Position numbers and translations under genes: made by a program. 64,000 nucleotides of DNA from assembly GCA_036676475.1 (NCBI GenBank), contig JAKFCU010000077.1:62001-126000 (forward strand). The letters run 5' to 3'. Each line of letters begins with the position of its first letter. Within the stretch, counting starts at the first letter, position 1. The stretch comes from LC029 sp036676475 (GTDB lineage Bacteria; Bacillota; Bacilli; Aneurinibacillales; RAOX-1). Under the pieces are notes generated by a model. The model saw nothing but the letters and a program-made list of their open reading frames with translations. It did no database searches and was not told where the DNA came from. Positions 24,561 to 33,392 of this stretch are shown here, piece by piece.

Positions 24561-25658
24561 ACCACATCGGCACGTAAATATTCGTTTGGTTTGCTTTCGA
24601 AACACTCCGCATGATGGGCAAGTACCTGATGTGTAACTCTCATCAATCATCTCCACCAAAATCCCAAATAATTTCCCTTTGTATTTGATTTGTCGAACCA
24701 ATTCACCAAAGTTCCAATTACTGAGACGTTGATTGTGGATTTTACCCTTACGGCCCCGACTTTTTTTCTTGGTATCTCGCTGAACTCCATCGGGATTGCC
24801 GATATAGACATGGGAAACTCCATGATCGAAACACCATTCCACCGCCATTTTAGACAGACAATGGGTAACATATTCGATTTTACGTTCCATTTTCTCTAGA
24901 AACTTCCGTTTTCGAAGAATGAGTTTATATCCAGCATTTGAACCTTTTTTCTTCTTTGAAATTTTCTTTTGTAGTTTAGAAAGCCCTTTATTTCTCATGC
25001 GGTGAAGGGAACGTAATCCGCGTCCCGTTAAAATGATATGATGTTTCCCATTTGATAAGGTGAGAGCATGAACTTCTCCTAAGTCACCACCTGCTGTTCC
25101 TGATCCCTCTACTTGTTGGCGTGCAGACTCTTCTAAAGCGAGGTGAAGCCAGTACTGGTTCTGATGCCACACGATTTCCGCGCTTTTTATACGATCAAAG
25201 GAGATATGCTCAGGGCGACGAATGACCAACGACTCTTCTTTTGCTCCGTTTGAAAATTTAAGATTTGTATCTTCTTCATAGATGGCACTTTTCTTGTAAC
25301 GAACAGAAAAGTACCCCTTGTATTTCCATGGATATTTCCACTGGAGATTTCCGTTTGCTCGTTGTTCTCGCATTCGATCACAGGTTTCTTCATGCAATTC
25401 AATGATGGATTGGATGGTTTGAGAATGTAATCGATGAGTTTTGGCATTGTACCATTTCTTCTTTTCACTGGCCGTGGACCATACGTGGTATTGATCGTAT
25501 AACCACCAGTGGAGATCCAAAATGTCATTCCATAAGCGAGCAGACTCTTTACGAAGACGATCCACCAACGTTCTCTGTTGAATCGTGAGGCGTAAAGGAA
25601 TTTTGGATACAAGAATAACCCCTGTAGTTTCTGTCTTCTTCTTTTTCTTTACATTCAT
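24411..25658 (-). CDS. tnpB: TnpB, RNA-guided nuclease-type transposon protein
   Basis: About 415 residues. An N-terminal lysine-rich start and WED-like region is followed by a RuvC domain and zinc ribbon (CPSCGVFRKQTKRIFTCRCG). Catalytic Asp I is in GGDLGEVHALTL and Asp III in HRDAVGAINI. The usual Glu (RuvC-II, as in VVVEDL) is replaced: the strand reads HVYIGNPDGV. A candidate relocated Glu is in NWNFGELVRQIKYKG. So it is either a rearranged-site nuclease or inactive. ATG 25658 has GGAGG 7 nt upstream. Confidence 0.88.
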   Translation of the reverse strand: MNVKKKKKTETTGVILVSKIPLRLTIQQRTLVDRLRKESARLWNDILDLHWWLYDQYHVWSTASEKKKWYNAKTHRLHSQTIQSIIELHEETCDRMREQRANGNLQWKYPWKYKGYFSVRYKKSAIYEEDTNLKFSNGAKEESLVIRRPEHISFDRIKSAEIVWHQNQYWLHLALEESARQQVEGSGTAGGDLGEVHALTLSNGKHHIILTGRGLRSLHRMRNKGLSKLQKKISKKKKGSNAGYKLILRKRKFLEKMERKIEYVTHCLSKMAVEWCFDHGVSHVYIGNPDGVQRDTKKKSRGRKGKIHNQRLSNWNFGELVRQIKYKGKLFGILVEMIDESYTSGTCPSCGVFRKQTKRIFTCRCGAEGHRDAVGAINIMNKGINGKLTKGRVLPLWKDITYRRVVLHPVKKTVA

Positions 25659-26035
25659 TTTTTCACCTCCATTCACGAATATACGTTCTATTTTAAATGG
25701 TAAATAGGGATAAGTCTAGTGTATTTCGAACAAATAAGAGGGCGTGAAGCCCTCCTTTGTTCGAAGTTGATTCATCTCCCACTTAGCAAGCTTGAGGTGG
25801 GAGATGAATCAATATATACGATAAATTGAAATGGCTCACTCCGGCAATGAAGGAGTTTCTACTTTTGACACGGGAGCATACAAAAAGGTGGCAAAACGAT
25901 AGGTAACATAACGAACTTTATGTCATCTATACAATAAAATAACCTCCCTTGTAACTTGTAATGGCCAAGGGGTGTTATTCCCTATGGAAGCGCAGGATTT
26001 AAAAAACCATAGATTACGGGTAGAAATTTGTCTAT

Positions 26036-26851
26036 TTATTTTAACCTCTTTTTCCAATCCGGCAAAATAGCATTGATGATTCCGCCAATCATCATAATCA
26101 TGGCAGTTAAATAAAACCATGTCATAAGGATGATAACCCCTCCCAAACTGCCGTAGGTTGCAGAAAAACTTGCAAACTGATTAATATAGAACGAAAAGCC
26201 TAAGGAGCTTAACTGCCAGCCTACTGCAGCGATGATTGATCCAGGAATCACATCTTTACATGTAATACATTTATAAGGAGCAATATAGTACAGCGCCATG
26301 AAGGTTAAGGATAAAATGATCAGATTAATGATCCAACGGAATGTATTCGAGACGATAATATTCCCTTCTTGTATATGTAAAAACAGATGGACCATTTGTT
26401 CAAGTTTTTCACCAAAGACTGTCAAAATCAATGCTGACATAAAAACCACAATCATTCCTAAAGTAAGTAAAACAGATAGGAATGTACTATGAATAAAGGA
26501 CCGCTCTTTCTTTATGCGATAGGCACGGTTCAGAGCATATACTAACGCATCTATTCCTCTAGAAGCGGTCCAAAGTGAAAACAACAGACTCACAGAAAGG
26601 GTTCCCTTTCTCTTGACGTCCATAATCATGGCAATATTCTCCTCGATAATTGGACTTGGATTACCCGGAATATGCTCTGACATAAAATCAAGTACATCAG
26701 CTGATGTAAAAGGAAGGAACCCTAATAAGGAGACAGCAAAAATTAAAAATGGAAAAAGAGATAATAAGAAGTAGTATGCACATTGGGCAGAAAGGTCGAA
26801 GACCCGATCTTCCAAAAATCTTTCATAAAAAATTTTGGCAAAAAGAATCAA
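26036..26851 (-). CDS. YihY/BrkB-family inner membrane protein
   Basis: About 271 residues with six membrane helices. Family motifs are QCAYYFLLSLFPFLIF near the N-terminus, LWTASRGIDALVYALNRAY and TYGSLGGVIILMTWFYL towards the end. The old ribonuclease BN label for this family is not supported biochemically; transport is more likely. TTG 26851 with AAAGGAG is the best start; ATG 26887 lacks a site. It is divergent from the protease gene. Confidence 0.85.
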   Translation of the reverse strand: MILFAKIFYERFLEDRVFDLSAQCAYYFLLSLFPFLIFAVSLLGFLPFTSADVLDFMSEHIPGNPSPIIEENIAMIMDVKRKGTLSVSLLFSLWTASRGIDALVYALNRAYRIKKERSFIHSTFLSVLLTLGMIVVFMSALILTVFGEKLEQMVHLFLHIQEGNIIVSNTFRWIINLIILSLTFMALYYIAPYKCITCKDVIPGSIIAAVGWQLSSLGFSFYINQFASFSATYGSLGGVIILMTWFYLTAMIMMIGGIINAILPDWKKRLK

Positions 26852-26982
26852 TTCAAAATCTCCTTTATTCTCCTCTATATATTCCATTGTTCGCCGGGAC
26901 AGCTTTCCGTATGCACAGACTAAGAAATCAGACTTGTTTAATACGACAGTGTATAATTAAAATAAAACAGGAGGTGATTAAT

Positions 26983-27636
26983 GTGGATTTCAATTCTTTT
27001 CTAGCCTATCCGTTAGAGCAAATCCCTTATGTTCTTATGGCTCTCGTTGTTGCTTTTACAATTCATGAATGGGCACATGCCATTGCCGCTTATCGATTTG
27101 GTGATTCAACAGCAAAAAATCAAGGGCGACTTACCTTAAACCCTATATCCCATATCGATCCCGTTGGAGTCATCATGATTCTAATCATTGGCTTTGGTTG
27201 GGCAAGACCTGTACCTGTTAACCGTTTTTTCTTTAAGAATCCCAGTCTCGCTGGTGTATTGGTGTCTTTTGCTGGCCCTTTCAGTAATTTTGTGCTAGCG
27301 TTCGTTTTCATGATTATTTTGCATGTTTTAAATGGAACAGTTTGGTTGAGCGATATGGTTTCTCATTTATTGGAAACGATGATTTATTTAAATATCGTAC
27401 TGTTTGTCTTTAACCTGCTGCCATTACCTCCGCTAGACGGCTATCGGATCATAGAGGATCTTGTACCGAATCGGACAAGGGCCAAAATGACCCAATATGA
27501 AAATTATGGGGTTGTTATCTTTTTGCTCCTTGCCATTACTCCCCTTGGAGATTATGTGTTCCCACCTCTCTTTTATACGGTGATTCCCTTTGTTTTAAAT
27601 GGAATGAACACGATAATTTCTCCACTGTTGAGTTAG
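26983..27636 (+). CDS. Site-2 protease family (M50) zinc metalloprotease
   Basis: 217 residues, about six membrane helices. Zinc site HEWAH (HExxH) lies in the first helices, NPISHIDPVG follows, and the third ligand motif is LPLPPLDG near residue 145. This is the short YwhC-type S2P group without PDZ or CBS domains. GTG 26983 is chosen because AGGAGGTG lies 7 nt upstream; the open frame extends further upstream but is non-coding. Substrate unknown. Confidence 0.88.
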   Translation: MDFNSFLAYPLEQIPYVLMALVVAFTIHEWAHAIAAYRFGDSTAKNQGRLTLNPISHIDPVGVIMILIIGFGWARPVPVNRFFFKNPSLAGVLVSFAGPFSNFVLAFVFMIILHVLNGTVWLSDMVSHLLETMIYLNIVLFVFNLLPLPPLDGYRIIEDLVPNRTRAKMTQYENYGVVIFLLLAITPLGDYVFPPLFYTVIPFVLNGMNTIISPLLS

Positions 27637-27757
27637 AAAAAATGGTCCTATACTTCTATGTACCATCACAGATCGTTACATAATAGAAGAAACCAGACTG
27701 TCGATAAACGGATATAAGACCCGGTCTCTATACCTAAGAATTTGGGCAATGGCATGA

Positions 27758-28588
27758 CTACGATCGTAAAATTGGGATAATCTCGCCAATTCTTTTTACA
27801 ATAATATCTGCTTGGTCCTCTCCACTCCTATGATATGGATCAATGAAAATCGTTTTACACCCTAGTTCTTGGGCTGGAAAGATCTCATTGATCCAATTAT
27901 CACCAATACTCATCATTTGTGAAAAATAGACTCCATACTTTTGCTGTATATCTTCTATATGCTGCTTTGTCATAATGGGTTTACGTGCTTCATATATTTT
28001 ATGATCAAACATATCTTTAAGAAATAGTTTTTGAAGAATGGCTTCACTGTCAGGCTGTGGGCTGTTTGTCATCAGTATAATCTGACACTGCTTTTTCAGG
28101 TTTTCTATCGTTTCCCTAAGGCCCGCCACTGGATTCATATGAAATTCTGGACTCATCATATATTGCCGAGTATCCATAAACGCTTCATAAGTCTGATGAT
28201 TCCCCAATCCATAATGCCTTGCTATTGAACTGGGGATCCACCATAAATCGCCAATACTAAACATTTGATCCAAATCCACCGTGATCATACCGGGATAAAG
28301 CTCTCTTACCCTCTCCTCCGTACAGGGTTGGCCATTCCATTCATACGCCTCTATTACAAAATTTTCCTTTTGAATTAGAATGAGGTCATGCTTCGCATCA
28401 TAAATACGGCCTATTTGCAAGGGATGTTTTCCTGTTAAAGCAGTATTATAGTCTGTGTTAAAAGATCCCTTTTTTTCCTTTGGCAGTCTCTTTTGGAGGC
28501 ATTGCGCATAGTAGCTAAAATGGTGTGTATCTTCATAAAGAGTTCCATCCAGGTCAAAGATTATGACTTTGATATGATTCATATTCAT
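27758..28588 (-). CDS. HAD-superfamily hydrolase
   Basis: About 276 residues. Motif I IFDLDGTLYED, motif II MTNSPQP, motif III Lys region KPIMTKQH and motif IV IGDNWINE, so the catalytic aspartates are present. A helical cap of C1 type lies between I and II. Substrate unknown. Starts at 28588 or 28582 are equally compatible with the AGGTGAGAAGG site. Confidence 0.8.
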   Translation of the reverse strand: MNMNHIKVIIFDLDGTLYEDTHHFSYYAQCLQKRLPKEKKGSFNTDYNTALTGKHPLQIGRIYDAKHDLILIQKENFVIEAYEWNGQPCTEERVRELYPGMITVDLDQMFSIGDLWWIPSSIARHYGLGNHQTYEAFMDTRQYMMSPEFHMNPVAGLRETIENLKKQCQIILMTNSPQPDSEAILQKLFLKDMFDHKIYEARKPIMTKQHIEDIQQKYGVYFSQMMSIGDNWINEIFPAQELGCKTIFIDPYHRSGEDQADIIVKRIGEIIPILRS

Positions 28589-28799
28589 CCTTCTCACCTA
28601 CTAATTTATTTATGGTTAGTTTAGCCTACTCTGCTCAAAATACCTAAGAGCTCCCTTAACCATGTTGATGCTAATGACACAAGCGAGGACAAAGGAAATC
28701 TCGCCTACATTGGTATTTGGTTTTAAAAAGGATTTCCTTTTGTATCCAATATGATAATGGTAGAATAATGAAATATACTGATTAAAAAGGAGTTTTATT

Positions 28800-30032
28800 A
28801 TGTCATCATATGAATTAAATCTTCAAAAATATGCTGAGCTTGCCGTAAAAGTAGGCGTGAATGTCCAATCAGGACAAACCCTAGTCATCAATGCTCCGGT
28901 AACTGCCGTGGAGTTTGTTCGTTTAGTAGCAAAAAAAGCCTATCAAACGGGAGCAAAGAATGTTCATATCGAATGGACGGATGAGCAGATTACTCGGCTT
29001 AAATATGAATTTGCGCCAGATGAATCATTCCACGAATACCCGCTATGGCGAGCTAAAGGATTTGAAGAAATGGCTGAAAATGGGGCTGCTTTCCTCTCAA
29101 TCGTGGCCTCAAATCCCGATCTGCTAAAGGGAATTGATCCCGATCGCATATCCGCAGCCAATCGTGCCTCTGGTACAGCTATGGAAAAATATCGCACCTA
29201 TATTCAAGCCGATAAAGTAAGCTGGTGCGTCATTGCAGTTCCTTCACCAGAGTGGGCAGCCAAAGTGTTTTCCGATCATCCGGAAAATGAACAGGTAGAA
29301 ATGCTTTGGCAAGCCATTTTTGCGGCTACAAGAGCTGATTTACAAGATCCTGTCACAGCATGGCAGGAACATCATGATACCTTAATAAAAAAGGCCCATG
29401 AATTAAATCAAAAAAAATTCAAAGTACTTCATTATGATGCTCCTGGAACCAAACTATCTATTGAATTACCTGAAAAACATATTTGGGTCGGGGCTGGTAG
29501 TACCAATGAAACCGGAACCCCTTTTGTCGCCAATATTCCAACCGAAGAAGTTTTTACCATTCCACTAAAAGAAGGCGTCAATGGTTATGTAACAAGCACC
29601 AAACCTTTAAATTATGCAGGAAATGTCATTGAAGACTTTACCCTTACTTTTGAAAAGGGAAAAATTGTGGACTTTAAGGCAGAACAAGGTTTTGAAACGC
29701 TGAAAAGGTTAATTGAGACGGATGAAGGGTCGCACTTCTTAGGGGAAGTTGCTCTTGTTCCCCAAGATTCACCAATCTCTAATTCAAATCTCATCTTTTT
29801 CAACACCTTATTCGATGAGAATGCCTCCAACCATTTAGCCATAGGGAATGCCTACGCCTTCTGTCTTGAGGGAGGAAAGAAAATGTCTAAAGAAGAACTT
29901 GAACAGCATGGGGCCAACTCCAGCATCACCCATGTCGATTTTATGATCGGTTCAGCAAACATGAATATCGATGGCGAAAAAGCAGATGGAAGCAAAGAAC
30001 CCATCTTCCGAAATGGAAATTGGGCATTCTAA
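28800..30032 (+). CDS. Aminopeptidase, M29 family (AmpS/PepS-like)
   Basis: 410 residues, cytosolic. It has the M29 architecture with GAGSTNETGTPFVANIPTEEVFT, GNVIEDFTLTFEKGKIVDFKAEQG, HFLGEVALVPQDSPI and GNAYAFCLEGG, which carry the metal-binding Glu/His residues. It releases N-terminal amino acids. ATG follows AAAAAGGAG. Single gene with its own terminator. Confidence 0.9.
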   Translation: MSSYELNLQKYAELAVKVGVNVQSGQTLVINAPVTAVEFVRLVAKKAYQTGAKNVHIEWTDEQITRLKYEFAPDESFHEYPLWRAKGFEEMAENGAAFLSIVASNPDLLKGIDPDRISAANRASGTAMEKYRTYIQADKVSWCVIAVPSPEWAAKVFSDHPENEQVEMLWQAIFAATRADLQDPVTAWQEHHDTLIKKAHELNQKKFKVLHYDAPGTKLSIELPEKHIWVGAGSTNETGTPFVANIPTEEVFTIPLKEGVNGYVTSTKPLNYAGNVIEDFTLTFEKGKIVDFKAEQGFETLKRLIETDEGSHFLGEVALVPQDSPISNSNLIFFNTLFDENASNHLAIGNAYAFCLEGGKKMSKEELEQHGANSSITHVDFMIGSANMNIDGEKADGSKEPIFRNGNWAF

Positions 30033-30033
30033 T

Positions 30034-30068
30034 GAATAGCCCCCAAAAATCTCCTTGGGGGCTATTCC
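30034..30068 (+). terminator. Intrinsic terminator
   Basis: GAATAGCCCCCAA pairs with TTGGGGGCTATTC. Confidence 0.8.
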
Positions 30069-30082
30069 GTAATATTCACAAA

Positions 30083-30118
30083 GTTTTAACGTTTTATATA
30101 GTTAAAACATGCTATAAT
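30083..30118 (+). promoter_or_regulatory. Perfect dyad overlapping a promoter
   Basis: GTTTTAAC at 30083-30090 and GTTAAAAC at 30101-30108 are perfect inverted arms (10-nt spacer). TATAAT follows at 30113-30118. The dyad covers the -35 to spacer region of the promoter for the 43-residue gene, so a repressor site is likely. Confidence 0.5.
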
Positions 30119-30176
30119 AAGATTAGACTAAAAAATGGATAGAATTTTTTATTATACTAAAGAGGAGGTTTGTGAT

Positions 30177-30308
30177 ATGAAATCATTTGAAGTTTGTGTA
30201 CATTGTGGAGATGAATTAGCTCTCATGGAAAGAAACCGAAGTGAGTGTTGGGATTGCCGTGATCATATATCACCAACTTACTCAGATGATGAACTAGAAA
30301 CTGAATAA
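30177..30308 (+). CDS. Small zinc-ribbon-like protein (43 residues)
   Basis: Begins MKSFEVCVHCGDEL and has a second pair CWDC, so CxxC..CxxC can bind one zinc. It has an acidic tail. AGAGGAGG lies 8 nt before ATG, with a dyad-bearing promoter and a terminator, so it is a complete small unit. Role unknown. Confidence 0.7.
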   Translation: MKSFEVCVHCGDELALMERNRSECWDCRDHISPTYSDDELETE

Positions 30309-30315
30309 AGCAAAC

Positions 30316-30356
30316 AAAAACCCTCTATTCTCCTTCATATGTGATAGAGGGTTTTA
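30316..30356. terminator. Bidirectional terminator
   Basis: AAAACCCTCTAT and ATAGAGGGTTTT stem between convergent genes; the stop of the ankyrin gene lies at its edge. Confidence 0.75.
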
Positions 30357-30731
30357 TGGTTTTTGGGGTAAGTTTTCGAGTTTTCTTAAATTCGCCTTAT
30401 AAGTGGCCGTATGCACTAAATTCGAGGTATCATGTTCCTTATGTTTTTCGTTGATCATCCTCGCTCCGGAATCAATAAGGTCCTTAGCTATTTCAAAATA
30501 TCCATTAAAAATGGCTAAGGTTAAGGCTGAAGTCCCTCGATTATTTTCCTTATTCATATCTGCCCCCAGATTAATGAGCTGATTAACAAATATTCGATTA
30601 TTAAGCCGAGTTGCGATTAATAGGGCCGAATCCCCTTTGTGATTCGTCCTATTAATATCTGTCTGAAGATGTCCAATCAGCCCTGAAATGTTATTTTTCC
30701 TCACGAGCTCCGTGAGCTGGTCCTCATTCAT
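30354..30731 (-). CDS. Small ankyrin-repeat protein
   Basis: 125 residues with about three ankyrin repeats (NRTNHKGDSALLIATRLNNRI, NKENNRGTSALTLAIFNGYFE and partial flanks). A cytosolic protein-binding module; partner unknown. No signal peptide. Confidence 0.8.
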   Translation of the reverse strand: MNEDQLTELVRKNNISGLIGHLQTDINRTNHKGDSALLIATRLNNRIFVNQLINLGADMNKENNRGTSALTLAIFNGYFEIAKDLIDSGARMINEKHKEHDTSNLVHTATYKANLRKLENLPQKP

Positions 30732-30832
30732 CCTACTCCCCCTTGACTACTATTGATTCGTTCATGTTTATGCTCATAGCATTTGCAATATTCCTCTCCT
30801 ACCAATATAGCAAGAGTTCAAAGATCCTACCA

Positions 30833-31600
30833 TCACGCTTGAATACCGAAGAAAAAGTGAGCCTCTTGATTTCGTTGAGCATCTCCACTATACGTTCTTT
30901 CAGTAAATGTCACATAATGATGAGCATCTATACTCAATACCGTAGAGGATCGGGTCCCATAATGTAAGGATTGGATAAACACCGGGGATAATATACGTTC
31001 CCAATCCATCCCCACGCCCGTATCGGGCAATTCTTCATCCGCTGCTGGTTCGATATCGGTTAGCAAGGTAAAAAGCGAGTCTAATCCACATTCATTTTTT
31101 TGAATTATTTCATAAAGTCTTTTGTTTCCTTTCTTGACTTTTGGCCAAGGTGTATTAAGTTCTGCATTGCTTAATCCATATATACCTGGGAGAACCTTTT
31201 CTATTTTTTTCGATTGAGACGAAAAATAGTACAGGTGTTCCGAATCTCCCGCCAATAGATTAAAACCATTGTATTGATCGCTTGCCTTTTGAACTTTTTT
31301 TAAATATTCCATGGATAAATCTTTCCCTGTAAGAAATCCGCTTACTAATTCACCCCTTGAACGTTTTCCTTTCTCATTTTGTAGAGGATCTCGATAATTT
31401 GTAAGTGCAGCAAAGCGACCCGTACGCGTGATTCCCATCCAGGTGCCCATCTGTTCTAAATCACGACCCGCCAATACAGCGGGATGGTCTTCCCAAAAGG
31501 TTGCTCGCGCAGTAGGCCTTTTAAAATATTCATCTCGATTCGCTGCCACCACTAATGGGAAATGGGGATGCTGGTGATATGCAAAGAAGATAATACACAT
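30833..31600 (-). CDS. NRDE-family (TANGO2-like) protein
   Basis: 255 residues starting MCIIFFAYHQHP with the name-giving motif NRDE in VVAANRDEYF, then TWMGITRTGRFAALTNYRDP. The N-terminal Cys2 and NRDE make it an Ntn-hydrolase-like fold; eukaryotic TANGO2 relatives are linked to heme or lipid handling. Bacterial role unknown. Confidence 0.85.
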   Translation of the reverse strand: MCIIFFAYHQHPHFPLVVAANRDEYFKRPTARATFWEDHPAVLAGRDLEQMGTWMGITRTGRFAALTNYRDPLQNEKGKRSRGELVSGFLTGKDLSMEYLKKVQKASDQYNGFNLLAGDSEHLYYFSSQSKKIEKVLPGIYGLSNAELNTPWPKVKKGNKRLYEIIQKNECGLDSLFTLLTDIEPAADEELPDTGVGMDWERILSPVFIQSLHYGTRSSTVLSIDAHHYVTFTERTYSGDAQRNQEAHFFFGIQA

Positions 31601-31743
31601 TTTGTATTCCTGCCTTTGTATTTTTATCCTAGTTAGCCATAAGACTTATACCACTATTTCAATAATTCGAGATATTTGAGGTTCAACTCTATGAACCCTG
31701 CATGTTAGAATAATATATAAAATAAAATGGAGGTTGAACAGCT

Positions 31744-31923
31744 ATGTTTGACATGTTTATTAAGGAAAGAAGGCAAGTAAGACTTTTATGCCGAAATCAT
31801 GATAGCTATCTAACGGGATACATTATGAACTTCAATCCGAGCAAACGTATGGTTACTTTTCATGGCGACGAAATACATTTGATACCTATCCAATCGATTT
31901 TACATATCTATCAACCTAAATAG
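31744..31923 (+). CDS. Small Sm-like/beta-barrel hypothetical protein
   Basis: 59 residues. The body reads KERRQVRLLCRNHDSYLTGYIM and KRMVTFHGDEIHLIPIQSIL, a five-strand pattern like a small SH3 or LSm-like barrel. GGAGG lies 10 nt before ATG. No family assigned. Confidence 0.6.
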   Translation: MFDMFIKERRQVRLLCRNHDSYLTGYIMNFNPSKRMVTFHGDEIHLIPIQSILHIYQPK

Positions 31924-31987
31924 TTTGTCAATTCTTAGTCTATCATCATTACTTCCTATCCTGCCATAACTCATTTTCTACTGGAAA

Positions 31988-32021
31988 GAAAAGAGCTGAC
32001 ACAGGGTGGATCAGCTCTTCA
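31988..32021 (-). terminator. Terminator-like stem
   Basis: AAGAGCTGA and TCAGCTCTT arms downstream of the leftward small gene. Confidence 0.55.
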
Positions 32022-32024
32022 CAG

Positions 32025-32207
32025 TTACTCCATCAACATCCAATGTATCGATTCTCCTGTTGCCAGACCTTTTACGAAGGTAATATTTCCATGGGAATCA
32101 TCGGTTATATTAGAGTTCTCCTCTTCTATTTCCTTCGGCCCGCTTTGTTTATTTAGCGAAAGATTAATTTCTTTTCCATTTAACCGGACTTTCATTTTCG
32201 ACTTCAT
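32025..32207 (-). CDS. Small hypothetical protein
   Basis: About 60 residues, starting MKSKMKVRLNGKEINLSL; hydrophilic, beta-rich at the N-terminus. GGTGGGG precedes ATG 32207 closely. No family recognised. Confidence 0.45.
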   Translation of the reverse strand: MKSKMKVRLNGKEINLSLNKQSGPKEIEEENSNITDDSHGNITFVKGLATGESIHWMLME

Positions 32208-32404
32208 ACTGCCCCACCTTTCCATTAAGCAATAGCCAAAGCCGTCTCGTTGTTTTGTGGGCCTCTATTTTATCTTTATGATTGTTTGAAGCCACTTCAG
32301 AACGATATTCCAGTATTTTATCTGATTCAATGCTCTCCACCTGACAAGAGGAAATTCCTCTGGTACAATAAACACAATCATGAGTAGAATGAGGAGTGCC
32401 ACTG

Positions 32405-32626
32405 TTGAAAAAGTTTACGTTTCACCTGATTCAATCAGACAACCTTGATTTTGAAGAAAAAGATCACGTCATCCCTGCTGAATCGCTTGAGGATGCCATA
32501 CGTAAGTTTGAACGAAAGCATGATGTGGAAGCTCCTGCCTACTGGGATGAACCTTCTTTTGAGACTTCCATGGAAATCAGCTTCAAAGATGCAGTAGGGA
32601 AAATTGTATATTTGATCACATGGTAA
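32405..32626 (+). CDS. Small hypothetical protein
   Basis: About 73 residues, acidic, no membrane helix (KKFTFHLIQSDNLDFEEKD...). TTG 32405 follows GAGGAG by 8 nt; GTG 32396 is an alternative. Its stop codon lies at the start of repeat copy 6. Confidence 0.5.
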   Translation: MKKFTFHLIQSDNLDFEEKDHVIPAESLEDAIRKFERKHDVEAPAYWDEPSFETSMEISFKDAVGKIVYLITW

Positions 32627-32674
32627 GAAAGCTACTGGCGTAGCCCTATGCGTATAACACTTGACTGATAAGTG
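32624..32674 (+). repeat. Copy 6 of ~50-bp interspersed repeat
   Basis: TAAGAAAGCTACTGGCGTAG, then CTATGCGTATAACACTTGAC and TGATAAGTG. It begins within the stop codon of the preceding gene. Confidence 0.75.
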
Positions 32675-32705
32675 TAATCACAATAATTATTAAAGGAGGT
32701 AACTG

Positions 32706-32993
32706 ATGAGCCCTATATGTGAAAAATGCGGTGGGAGCCCTGCTCAGCCCTTTCATTCTTTTGAGTTAGAAAGCTGGGAAACAACGGATCGTTTTGTTGG
32801 AGAAAAAGAAATATATTATATATGTCTCGCTTGTTTTGATCAATTGACAAATGAATCTCTCCAAACAAATGAAGTAAAGAAAATGAGAGAACAGAATAGA
32901 AATAACCTAGAGAAAGCCATTGAAGAGGGTTTAGTTTGCCCAAAGTGTAAAATGATGATCATTGAGGAAAATCATATATGCAACCCATCATAA
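32706..32993 (+). CDS. Zinc-finger-like small protein
   Basis: 95 residues with paired CEKCG, CLAC, CPKCK and a final HIC, consistent with two zinc ribbons separated by a helix. A strong AAAGGAGG site. It overlaps the yojF start by 16 bp, so the two are coupled. Function unknown. Confidence 0.65.
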   Translation: MSPICEKCGGSPAQPFHSFELESWETTDRFVGEKEIYYICLACFDQLTNESLQTNEVKKMREQNRNNLEKAIEEGLVCPKCKMMIIEENHICNPS

Positions 32994-33319
32994 AGGAACT
33001 GGTACAACCTACTTTAGAGAGTTTTGTTCGTCAACCTGTTTTTTTGCATTTAGAGACCACACAGGGTGCTTATGCTTCTCAGCAAAGTCATTCTTTGACC
33101 GCCGGGGCTTATATCCGAAATGCAAAGATTGAATTTATCCAAGGAAAGATTACGGGAGAAGGTCCGTTTCGTGTCGGCTTAAAAATGGAACTCGGTTGGG
33201 TTTATGCTGAAGGTCTGACTCATTGGGAAATGGATCAACAAAATCGCTTACTGCTTTCTGGCCATGATCAGGATGGAAAACTAGCCGTCGCTCTCCAACT
33301 CAGCCATCAACCATTTTAA
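32978..33319 (+). CDS. yojF: YojF-like (DUF1806) protein
   Basis: 113 residues with family stretches VFLHLETTQGAYASQ, AGAYIRNAKIEFIQGKITGEGPFRVGLK and GWVYAEGLTHWEMD. In Bacillus, yojF is next to the bacillithiol deacetylase gene bshB2; here it follows a zinc-finger gene instead. Exact role is not known. Confidence 0.8.
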   Translation: MQPIIKELVQPTLESFVRQPVFLHLETTQGAYASQQSHSLTAGAYIRNAKIEFIQGKITGEGPFRVGLKMELGWVYAEGLTHWEMDQQNRLLLSGHDQDGKLAVALQLSHQPF

Positions 33320-33344
33320 ATAAGGCTTTTATCGTAACAAGAAA

Positions 33345-33382
33345 ACAAAGGCTGTTCTCTTGAATATAGAGAACAGCCTTTT
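33345..33382. terminator. Bidirectional terminator
   Basis: AAAGGCTGTTCTCT and AGAGAACAGCCTTTTC stem between convergent genes. Confidence 0.85.
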
Positions 33383-33392
33383 CATTTTCGCA

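Larger units (their letters stand above)
24252..25812 (-). mobile_element. IS200/IS605-group element carrying tnpB only
   Basis: The ends carry subterminal hairpins: on the left a CCTCCCCCACCT/AGGTGGGGGATT stem at 24257-24295; on the right TTCGAACAAA..TTTGTTCGAA with an inner GAGGGC/GCCCTC (25722-25765) and GATTCATCTCCCAC/GTGGGAGATGAATC (25769-25810). No Y1 transposase (tnpA) is present, so it would need one in trans. On the minus strand TTGAT (25812-25808) abuts the tnpB-proximal end, resembling a TTGAT-type target motif. The other end closes with GGATTCAA near 24252. Confidence 0.75.

Noticed and set aside
24252..25812. Repeats around tnpB as a CRISPR array
   Set aside because: They are single hairpins at element ends, not regularly spaced direct repeats with spacers.
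25923..26120. Minus-strand 65-codon ORF at the end of the BrkB-like gene
   Set aside because: Overlaps the 3' end of a solid membrane-protein gene in another frame and has no ribosome site.
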